10,371 nt of DNA from Chloroflexota bacterium. GTDB taxonomy: Bacteria > Chloroflexota > Ktedonobacteria > Ktedonobacterales > Ktedonobacteraceae. Under the pieces are notes generated by a model. The model was not told the origin of the DNA and did not search any database. It saw only the letters and a program-made list of their open reading frames with translations. Below, in pieces: positions 1-5,713 of the stretch; positions within the stretch are counted from its first letter, which is position 1; every line of letters begins with the position of its first letter. The stretch spans positions 1 through 10,371 of the forward strand of contig CADDZH010000136.1 of assembly GCA_902812455.1 (NCBI GenBank), written 5' to 3'. The position numbers and the translations under genes are program-made.

Positions 1-297
1 CGGGTACGTCATCCCGTTTCATATGTGCGTTGTTGTGGGCAGAATGGAGGATTGAGCAGAGAGGGCAAGCACAAGGCCCCCGCACCGCATCCTGGCCGCC
101 CACAGCTTCGATAAATCGAGCTTCTACAAGCCCCTACAGGTATGATGCGTGGTTGCATTTGCGGGTTGTTGCGGGCATTGTATGCAGGAAAAAAGGGCGG
201 CGCAAGCGCCCGCACCGCCCATCCACAACCGCTCCCGCCCCTACGGGTACGACACGTCGTTGCATTGCGGGTGATTGTGGGCTGGGAGAAGCGTTTG
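1..297. repeat. Three imperfect copies of a GC-rich intergenic repeat
   Basis: Three copies begin near 1 (truncated by the window edge), 131 and 238. Each has a head of the form CCCCTACRGGTA, then a variable GT-rich stretch with TTGCATT, TGCGGGT and TTGTGGGC. The first two copies continue into a GGGC..GCAAG..CCCGCACCGC..CC segment. A CGATAAATCG palindrome at 109-118 lies in the first copy and recurs many times at 5226-5451. The unit is about 100-130 bp and diverged, which fits a dispersed intergenic repeat and not coding DNA. It overlaps the 3' half of the minus-strand ORF described below. Confidence 0.6.
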
Positions 298-554
298 CTG
301 CCGATACCGAGGATGCGGCCAGCGCCCCCAATACTGAGGATGCCGCCTGCGCTTCCGATGGAGAGAATGCTGCCCACGCTGCCGATGCTGAGGATACTCC
401 CTGTGCTGCCAATGCTGAGAATACTGCCGGCGCTGCCGATGCTGAGAATACTGCCGGCGCTGTAAAGGCTTAAGATACTGAGGAAGCTGCCGATACTATT
501 TATACTGGCGTATGATTTTGTGGACAATTGCCACCATTGTGTTATGGATTTCAT
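9..554 (-). CDS. Small nonapeptide-repeat protein (SAGSILSIG repeats), unknown function
   Basis: No named family is recognised. I start it at the ATG at 552-554 (sequence MKSITQWWQLSTKSY...) because AAGGAG lies 10 nt upstream (565-570). The in-frame ATG at 579-581 would add nine residues and has no comparable ribosome binding site. Residues 32-85 are six consecutive 9-residue repeats, consensus S-A-G-S-I-L-S-I-G. A looser repeat at 20-31 precedes them, and the N-terminal segment carries a WWQ motif. The regular Gly/Ser/Ile/Leu spacing suggests a repetitive fold such as a beta-solenoid, or a membrane-surface structure; that is inference. After residue 88 (K-R) the character changes to Cys/Arg/Pro-rich sequence translated from the intergenic repeat. 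A terminator-like hairpin also lies inside this part, so the genuine C-terminus may be near 260-290 and the rest an overrun. No signal peptide is evident. Confidence 0.5.
   Translation of the reverse strand: MKSITQWWQLSTKSYASINSIGSFLSILSLYSAGSILSIGSAGSILSIGSTGSILSIGSVGSILSIGSAGGILSIGGAGRILGIGSKRFSQPTITRNATTCRTRRGGSGCGWAVRALAPPFFPAYNARNNPQMQPRIIPVGACRSSIYRSCGRPGCGAGALCLPSLLNPPFCPQQRTYETG
189..220 (-). terminator. Terminator-like GC hairpin with T6 tract (minus strand)
   Basis: Read on the minus strand, GGGCGG (from CCGCCC at 215-220) can pair with CCGCCC (from 195-200). An inner GGCGC/GCGCC stem can form at 199-210, and six T follow (189-194). The stem has an internal bulge, so it is not ideal. 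It lies downstream of the nonapeptide repeats but inside the long ORF, so it could end that transcript early. The same bases are part of the dispersed repeat, so the hairpin may only reflect repeat structure. Confidence 0.35.
300..461 (-). repeat. Six tandem 27-bp repeats encoding the nonapeptides
   Basis: On the plus strand the unit reads roughly CTGCCGATGCTGAGAATACTGCCGGCG and repeats with exact 27-nt spacing. The two copies nearest 461 are nearly identical; the copies near 300 are the most diverged. Each unit encodes one SAGSILSIG nonapeptide on the minus strand. High DNA identity between copies points to recent expansion or gene conversion, and the array is a candidate for copy-number variation. 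Confidence 0.85.
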
Positions 555-601
555 AGATTGATTGCTCCTTATTTTGTTCATTTATGAAGTTTAACGACCA
601 G

Positions 602-726
602 GATCGGTAATAGTTGTCATCCTGAGCGAGTGAGCCGTAGCCCTGAACGAAGTGAAGGGGAAGGATCTCCATCGATCGGCAGCGGATGTTTCGCTTCGCT
701 CAACATGACATGATGGGTTACCGATC
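602..726. repeat. MITE/REP-like element with nested inverted repeats
   Basis: The outer arms are a perfect 9-bp inverted repeat, GATCGGTAA at 602-610 and TTACCGATC at 718-726. Inside them, TGTCATCCTGAGCGA at 615-629 is the inverted counterpart of TCGCTCAACATGACA at 696-710, with about three mismatches. The interior has no ORF of note. Repeats beginning TGTCATCCTGAGCG and ending with its complement are common, from general knowledge, as dispersed non-autonomous elements in many bacterial genomes. No clear target-site duplication was found. Confidence 0.6.
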
Positions 727-754
727 TTGTTTGTAGAAGTTCATTTATTATACT
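727..754 (+). promoter_or_regulatory. Candidate sigma70-type promoter for the GH5 gene
   Basis: TTGTTT (727-732) and TATACT (749-754) are separated by 16 bp and lie about 35 bp before the GH5 start. The -35 begins one base after the inverted-repeat element ends at 726, so the element may form the promoter boundary. Judged by eye against the TTGACA/TATAAT consensus only. Confidence 0.4.
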
Positions 755-787
755 ACGAGGGTAGGCCTTTTTCGTTTTGAGCAGGGT

Positions 788-1939
788 ATGATGAAGCAGA
801 TGAAATTCAGGTGGCCTTTCAAGAAGCTGGTGCTGGGAATTACTGTCGCGCTGCTTTCTGTGCTGCCTGCGCAATGTGCATCGCAGGCTTTGCCGCCACA
901 GGGGTTGCAGCAAACGCGAGGTGGGCAGCCGGTTATGCCTGTGAGCACAGTTGCGCTGTCTGGTCTACGTGTCGCTGGCAACAGGCTGGTGAATGCGCGA
1001 GGCCAGACGGTCATTTTGCATGGAGTGAACCGGTCAGGGGCAGAGTATGCTTGCATTCAGGGCTGGGGCATCTTCGATGGGCCGGCAGACGCGGAGTCTG
1101 TTCAGGCGATCAAGAGCTGGCATGTGAATGCGGTGCGGGTTCCCCTGAATGAGGATTGCTGGCTCGGTATTAACGGTGTGCCACCACAGTTTGCTGGCAA
1201 GAATTACCAGCAGGCTATCCTTCGTTATGTGCGGTTGCTCAACCAGTATGGCATGTATGTGATTCTGGACTTGCACTGGGCTGCTCCAGGGAAAAATCCA
1301 GCTATTAATCAACAGCCGATGCCAGATGCTGACCACAGCCTGGCTTTCTGGAAATCGGTTGCCACGACCTTCAAGAGCAATACGACGGTCTTGTTTGACC
1401 TGTTCAATGAGCCGTATCCTGACAACAATACTGCCGATAGTAAAGCGGCGTGGAGGTGCTGGAAAAATGGAGGGGTCTGCGCCGGAGTGCCGTATATTGC
1501 GGCTGGCTTTCAACAACTGGTCAATGTGGTCAGGGCGACGGGGGCGAAGAATGTTATGTTGCTGGGCGGAATCGGCTATGCCGGGTCTCTTTCAGAGTGG
1601 CTCTCGTACATGCCGTTCGATCCGCTGCATAATATTGCCGCGTCCTGGCATGTCTACAATAAGGCGTGGTGCAGCACGTTAGCCTGCTGGAATAGCCAGG
1701 CGGTTCCTGTGATGAAGCGCGTTCCGGTGGTTGTCGATGAGATGGGCGAAATGGACTGCAAGGATGTGTTTATCAATCCTCTGATGAAGTGGCTGGATCA
1801 GCATGGGACGGGCTATCTTGCCTGGGCCTGGAACAGGGCGAGTTGCGCGCTGGAGCCTGCGCTGATTACGAGCTATAATGGCACGCCGACGCCATATGGG
1901 ATAGGGCTGCGCAATCATTTTCTGGCGATTTCGAGGTGA
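788..1939 (+). CDS. Secreted glycoside hydrolase family 5 (cellulase-like)
   Basis: A retaining beta-glycosidase of the GH5 (clan GH-A) type, likely cutting beta-1,4-glucan or a related plant polysaccharide outside the cell. Residues 1-34 form a signal peptide: Lys/Arg at 3-13, a hydrophobic core at about 14-28, and a probable cleavage site near 31-34. It is not a convincing lipobox despite Cys30. The catalytic domain spans about 58-380. Expected GH5 landmarks are visible: HGVNRSG (78-84), VRVPL with Arg117, DLHW with His163, the LFNEP motif with acid/base Glu208, SWHVY with His288, the nucleophile Glu318 in VVVDEMG, and WAW near 345-347. There is no carbohydrate-binding module, so the enzyme is a bare catalytic domain. 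Eight cysteines follow the signal region, suggesting disulfides. The start is uncertain between ATGs at 788, 791 and 800; only a weak AGGG lies just upstream. The last 25 bp overlap the convergent cyclase gene. The family is secure; the exact substrate is not assignable. Confidence 0.9.
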   Translation: MMKQMKFRWPFKKLVLGITVALLSVLPAQCASQALPPQGLQQTRGGQPVMPVSTVALSGLRVAGNRLVNARGQTVILHGVNRSGAEYACIQGWGIFDGPADAESVQAIKSWHVNAVRVPLNEDCWLGINGVPPQFAGKNYQQAILRYVRLLNQYGMYVILDLHWAAPGKNPAINQQPMPDADHSLAFWKSVATTFKSNTTVLFDLFNEPYPDNNTADSKAAWRCWKNGGVCAGVPYIAAGFQQLVNVVRATGAKNVMLLGGIGYAGSLSEWLSYMPFDPLHNIAASWHVYNKAWCSTLACWNSQAVPVMKRVPVVVDEMGEMDCKDVFINPLMKWLDQHGTGYLAWAWNRASCALEPALITSYNGTPTPYGIGLRNHFLAISR

Positions 1940-4900
1940 GCTGCGACTTCATCGAGGCGGCGAAGGGAGTGGCGATCGCTGAGACGCTCGAGGACGGGGC
2001 GGGCGCGTTCGAGTTGGGAGCGGTCGCCGGTGCGCTGGGCGAGGATGATGCGCATGCGGGCAGCGTGAACGACGAGGTGATGGGCTTCGGCTTCATCGAT
2101 GGCGATGGCAAGTTGCTCGTTGTCGTTGTCGATGAGGGCCTGGGCAATATGCTGGCAACAGGTGGTCATATCGTTCTGGAAGAAGGGTTCCTGCATTAAC
2201 TTTGCCGGGGCAGGTAAGCCGGCTTCGTTAAAGAGCATGAGAAGTAGCCCGGTTACACCTGCTTCGATCTGTTCCACATTTAGGTTGCTGAAGTCATCGT
2301 TGCGAAAAGCGGGAAGAAGATCCTTCAAATAGTTATCACTGGGAAACATGCGTTCAATTACCGAGGCTGCCATATCAATGGCGGGGCGATCTTCACGAGC
2401 TCTGGCCAGCAGGAGCCAGGCCAGGTAGCCGTCGAGGATCACGATTGCGGCACCGGGGCGCAGTTGCAGGCGTTCCCAGATTTCTGGAAGGACATTGAGT
2501 AATGGATGCATCTCGTCCCAGCGTCCAGAAACATAAGCGGCCCACATGGCCATGGAGACGGCTCCGCCGAGGAACTCGCTGGGTTCGCCAGGATGCAGCG
2601 CAGCCAGGGCTTCGCGGGCGAGAGCGATGCATTGCTCGTAGTTGCCGAGCAGGAAGTATATTCCTACTATCGAACTTGTTGCTTCGCCTCGTTTGTACAT
2701 AGTAATGTTGGGGATAGCAAGGCGGCGGCGGTTGATAGCTATTGCCTCGGTATGAGCTCCAATAGTCACACAAAACGTTGCCCACATTTCGAGCGTTTTA
2801 TCGAGGGAATCCCAATCCGCTCGCTGCTCGAAAAATGCGGCTGCTGCCTGGCAAGTTGCCAGTGCTTCCTGCTTTTCGGCCTCGCTGATGTTCCCATGTA
2901 GCAATACCTGGTGTAAAGGGCCGCTCAGGGCTGCGACGCGGATGCGCCATAATTCGGCCTCATCACCTGCCTGCTCCGCGAGTTGCCTGGCTTTGATCCA
3001 CAGAGCTTCGCGCTCTTCCTGCTCCAGGTATTTACTGGCCATGCGATAGGCCGGAAGCAATTTGCGCAGGAGACGGGCCCCGGTCAACGGGTCTTGTTCG
3101 CCCTGAGCACGCCAGCATTCCAGCGCTTTGCTATAGGCTTCGACGACCTCATCGCCCCAGATGAGGCAATCGCCGAGTTTTTCGTAGAGGTGGAGGTGTT
3201 CAGATGCCGGGGCCAGTGCGATGGCGTTTTGCAGGTGTTCCCTGGCTTCGGTGAAGGCGCTGGCACGAGCGGCTAGTTCACCTGCGCGTTCCAGGAAATG
3301 GATGGCGCGTCCAGTTTCGTGGGGCATGGGCCTGGGGATGGCGGATTGGCGAGCGAGCATGACAGCTTCGCGATAGTGATAGGCTAGCAGCTCGGCGAAA
3401 GCATCTAGCTGATCTGCCGCCATCGATTCGAGCCACGAGGCAATTTTGCTATGCAGGCGAATGCGCTCCGCACGAGAAATAGTGCTGTAGGCCACGTCGC
3501 GGATGAGGATATGGCGAAAGGCGTAGGTGTCGCCCCCGGCGGGTACCAACATGTCACGGGCGAGCAGGCCATCCAGCGCGGCCTCGATATCCTGGAGGCT
3601 GTACTCGGCCAGGACGGCATGCAGCATGGCAGGGCGGATAGAGCGGCTGGCTACTGAGGCGACCTGCAGCACTGCTCGCTCTTGTTTTGTGAGCAGATCG
3701 ATGCGGGCCTGCACTGCTGCATGAACGGTATCAGGGAGAAAGTCGAGGCTGGCAGTTTCGCCTGATAGGCCGCGCTCTGTAAGGCTGCGCACGAGTTCAA
3801 GGGCGAAGAACGGATTGCCACCGGAGCGCTCGGCGACCTCTTTGCGGATCTCAAGTGAGAGAGCGGCAGAGAGGCGCTGTAGCAGGTCTTGCGTCTGGGT
3901 GGATGTGAGCGGCTGCAGGGCGATGGAGGTGAAGTTCTGGCGGCCGCCGCCCCATGTTGGACGGCGGTCAAGCAGTTCGGGACGGCTGAGGACGACCAGC
4001 AGCAGCGGGGCATGAGTGTGCTGGTGGGTGATGTACTCGACGAGGTCAAGCATACTGTCGCTGGCCCAGTGCAGGTCTTCAAAGACGAGGATGCGTGGCG
4101 CCTGGTGTGCGAAGGCCTCGATCAGCAGGCGCCACGCGGCGAAGATGCTTTCGCGATCGGTTGGTGCTGCGCCGTCGCTCTCGATACCGAGGGTTGCCAG
4201 GATGAGATCGGAGAGGCGCGAGGCGTCTTCGGGCTTGTAGCCAGCCTGGTTGAAGACTGCCATTAGCTGGGGTTTTGCGATCTCCTGGCCGCGTAAGAGT
4301 TCGCTGAGCAGCCCACGCAGGGGCCAGTAGGCGAGGGTCTGGCCGTAGGGGAGACAACGTACTGTCGCGACCTGGAAACCGTCTTCGGGGTCGAGGCGGT
4401 GCAAAAATTCTTCGAGCAGGCGGGTCTTGCCGGTGCCAGCCGGGGCGATAATAGAGACGAGCTGGGGGCGCTGCTCCTCGATCACGCGGGCTTCCAGGAG
4501 CTGGAGCTGCATGAGGTCCTGTTTCCTGCCCACAAAGGGAGGGCGGCTGGTGATGCGCACTTCGCGCACGCCTTTGAGTGGATAGACGTGCAGGGGCTGG
4601 CTCTTGCCTCTGGCCTCTACCAGGCGTGGCTCATCGAAGAGGAAGGCGTTCTGGGCGGCGTTGTAGGTGCGTTCACCGGCCACAATCTCGCCTGGATGGG
4701 CGTTCTGCTGCAAGCGGGCGGCAACATTGACGGTATCGCCAGTGACGAGGAAATCACCACTGGAGAGATCGGTGGTGGCGACGACTTCACCGGTGTTGAC
4801 GCCCATGCGGAGCATAAAAGGCTCGCCGAGTAGCTCATCGCTGGCGACGGCAGCACGCAAGGCCATGGCGGCGGCAAGCGCGCGTTCAGGATCGTCTTCG

Positions 4901-5109
4901 TGAGCGTGGATCAGGCCGAAGACGGCCATGACGGCATCACCGATGAATTTTTCGATGGTGCCGCCGTGTTCGGAGACGATGCGGCGAGCGTGTTCATAGT
5001 AGCGGCTCATGAGCAGGCGTACATCTTCGGGATCGAGGGATTCACCAAGTGAGGTGGAGCCGGTGACGTCGGCAAAGAGGATGGTGACGAGCTTTCTTTC
5101 TTCGGGCAT
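1915..5109 (-). CDS. Class III adenylate/guanylate cyclase-AAA ATPase-TPR signalling protein
   Basis: A large cytoplasmic signalling protein, 1064 residues. Residues 5-180 are a class III nucleotidyl cyclase domain: metal-binding Asp14 (FADVTGST) and Asp58 (EKFIGDAVMAVFG), base-contacting Lys54, and transition-state Asn128 and Arg132 (VNVAARL). The second base-contacting position, seven residues before Asn128 and usually Asp or Thr, is Leu121. Residues 190-440 are an AAA_16/STAND-type NTPase: FVGR at 192-195, Walker A APAGTGKT at 222-229, Walker B with Glu344-Asp345 in LVFEDLHW, and the SGGNPFF motif at 429-435. About 460-560 looks like a winged-helix linker. About 600-1060 is an all-helical TPR-like region, probably a protein-binding sensor. 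No membrane segment is seen. The ATG at 5107-5109 is supported by AGGA 9 nt upstream. The product could be cAMP or cGMP. Its 3' end overlaps the GH5 gene; the upstream region is shared with the PATAN gene. Confidence 0.92.
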   Translation of the reverse strand: MPEERKLVTILFADVTGSTSLGESLDPEDVRLLMSRYYEHARRIVSEHGGTIEKFIGDAVMAVFGLIHAHEDDPERALAAAMALRAAVASDELLGEPFMLRMGVNTGEVVATTDLSSGDFLVTGDTVNVAARLQQNAHPGEIVAGERTYNAAQNAFLFDEPRLVEARGKSQPLHVYPLKGVREVRITSRPPFVGRKQDLMQLQLLEARVIEEQRPQLVSIIAPAGTGKTRLLEEFLHRLDPEDGFQVATVRCLPYGQTLAYWPLRGLLSELLRGQEIAKPQLMAVFNQAGYKPEDASRLSDLILATLGIESDGAAPTDRESIFAAWRLLIEAFAHQAPRILVFEDLHWASDSMLDLVEYITHQHTHAPLLLVVLSRPELLDRRPTWGGGRQNFTSIALQPLTSTQTQDLLQRLSAALSLEIRKEVAERSGGNPFFALELVRSLTERGLSGETASLDFLPDTVHAAVQARIDLLTKQERAVLQVASVASRSIRPAMLHAVLAEYSLQDIEAALDGLLARDMLVPAGGDTYAFRHILIRDVAYSTISRAERIRLHSKIASWLESMAADQLDAFAELLAYHYREAVMLARQSAIPRPMPHETGRAIHFLERAGELAARASAFTEAREHLQNAIALAPASEHLHLYEKLGDCLIWGDEVVEAYSKALECWRAQGEQDPLTGARLLRKLLPAYRMASKYLEQEEREALWIKARQLAEQAGDEAELWRIRVAALSGPLHQVLLHGNISEAEKQEALATCQAAAAFFEQRADWDSLDKTLEMWATFCVTIGAHTEAIAINRRRLAIPNITMYKRGEATSSIVGIYFLLGNYEQCIALAREALAALHPGEPSEFLGGAVSMAMWAAYVSGRWDEMHPLLNVLPEIWERLQLRPGAAIVILDGYLAWLLLARAREDRPAIDMAASVIERMFPSDNYLKDLLPAFRNDDFSNLNVEQIEAGVTGLLLMLFNEAGLPAPAKLMQEPFFQNDMTTCCQHIAQALIDNDNEQLAIAIDEAEAHHLVVHAARMRIILAQRTGDRSQLERARPVLERLSDRHSLRRLDEVAAHLEIARK

Positions 5110-5129
5110 TGGTGTATTTCCTGCTGGTT

Positions 5130-5158
5130 ATTTTACCGGAATAGCAGATGAATGTAAT
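5130..5158 (-). promoter_or_regulatory. Candidate promoter for the cyclase gene
   Basis: On the minus strand ATTACA (complement of 5153-5158) and TAAAAT (complement of 5130-5135) are separated by 17 bp. They precede the cyclase start at 5109 by a leader of roughly 15 nt, which still includes the AGGA ribosome site. The match is four to five of six at each box. The 13-bp shared motif at 5159-5171 directly abuts the -35 box. Confidence 0.35.
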
Positions 5159-5171
5159 GGTGATCAATGGA
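5159..5171. promoter_or_regulatory. 13-bp shared motif, cyclase-side copy
   Basis: GGTGATCAATGGA, with the palindromic core TGATCA, occurs here and again at 5541-5553 without mismatch. This copy touches the candidate -35 box of the cyclase gene. It could be a binding site for one regulator acting on both divergent genes, or an end of a repeat insertion. Confidence 0.4.
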
Positions 5172-5225
5172 GCCGATAATGAATGTTAACAAATTAATTA
5201 GGGTAATATGAGGGATTGCCTTTGA

Positions 5226-5451
5226 GCCGATAAATCGGCGGTGGGCGCGATAAATCGGCCCCTACAGTTTTCCTCCGAGTAATTTGTTTATCTTCATAAT
5301 CGGCACTGGGCACGATAAATCGGCCCCTACATGCTTTGGTGATTTATTTCGTTCATGTGCATAATTGGCCGCGACAAGGGCCGATAAATCGGCACTGGGC
5401 ACAATAAATCGGGTTCCACAATAAATCGGGTTCCACGATAAATCGGGAACC
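5226..5451. repeat. Cluster of CGATAAATCG palindromic repeats
   Basis: CGATAAATCG or a one-base variant occurs at 5228-5237, 5248-5257, 5313-5322 and 5382-5391, and within the tandem array at 5401-5451. The copies at 5226-5239 and 5380-5393 extend to GCCGATAAATCGGC, which can form a small hairpin. CCCCTACA follows the copies ending at 5257 and 5322; CACTGGGCAC links several others. The same palindrome plus CCCCTACAGG is present at 109-140, so the repeat is dispersed in this genome. There is no coding potential in the block. Confidence 0.75.
5401..5451. repeat. Three 17-bp tandem repeats
   Basis: ACAATAAATCGGGTTCC at 5401-5417 is repeated exactly at 5418-5434 and with three changes at 5435-5451 (ACGATAAATCGGGAACC). 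It looks like a local expansion of the CGATAAATCG element, ending in CTACAGGG as other copies do. Confidence 0.8.
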
Positions 5452-5540
5452 TACAGGGCTGTCAACGTTTCCTGTTGGATACGGTTGGCAACAGATAAGG
5501 CCAGGATGAGTACGGGAGTATTATAGCAGGTGGGCGGAGC

Positions 5541-5553
5541 GGTGATCAATGGA
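5541..5553. promoter_or_regulatory. 13-bp shared motif, PATAN-side copy
   Basis: A perfect second copy of GGTGATCAATGGA, located 3 bp before the candidate -35 box of the PATAN gene. It is in the same plus-strand orientation as the 5159 copy, so the two are mirror-placed only through their palindromic TGATCA core. Confidence 0.4.
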
Positions 5554-5556
5554 TAC

Positions 5557-5586
5557 TTGTTGAAACAGGATGATTGTTGTTATAAT
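5557..5586 (+). promoter_or_regulatory. Extended -10 promoter for the PATAN gene
   Basis: TGTTATAAT at 5578-5586 is a perfect extended -10 (TGn then TATAAT). TTGTTG at 5557-5562 gives a -35 with an 18-bp spacer; TTGAAA at 5560-5565 is an alternative with 15 bp. Transcription would begin near 5593 and leave a leader of about 120 nt before the start codon at 5714. I see no clear riboswitch or attenuator in that leader. Confidence 0.55.
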
Positions 5587-5713
5587 GCTAAGGATGGTGC
5601 TGGATATTTGTGGACGTGTACGGGATGTAAGAAGGGTGATGGTACATTAGATGGGTTTCAGGTTGTTGGAAGTGTGGAAGAGTTTTGATTGATGGAATGA
5701 GGGGTTTGATGGT

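Noticed and set aside
134..412. Minus-strand 92-residue ORF
   Set aside because: An alternative frame of the same repeats, Ala/Ser-rich and continuing into the intergenic repeat; no ribosome site.
30..473. Plus-strand ORFs across the nonapeptide repeat region (30-473 and 142-465)
   Set aside because: They are antisense readings of the 27-bp repeats, giving low-complexity Ala/Asp/Glu or Pro/Met/Leu sequence without ribosome sites. The minus-strand frame has the good ribosome site and the coherent repeat.
577..588. Small palindrome TTCATTTATGAA near the nonapeptide-protein start, with a partial copy at 740-748
   Set aside because: Short and AT-rich; the second copy is only half of it and is not positioned as a clear target-site duplication of the 602-726 element.
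788..877. GH5 enzyme as a lipoprotein through Cys30
   Set aside because: The residues before Cys30 (L-P-A-Q) do not fit a lipobox, which needs a small residue at -1; an ordinary signal peptide fits better.
5472..5494. CTGTTG/CAACAG inverted repeat as a possible operator or terminator
   Set aside because: Only six bp per arm with an 11-bp loop and no T tract; too weak to call.
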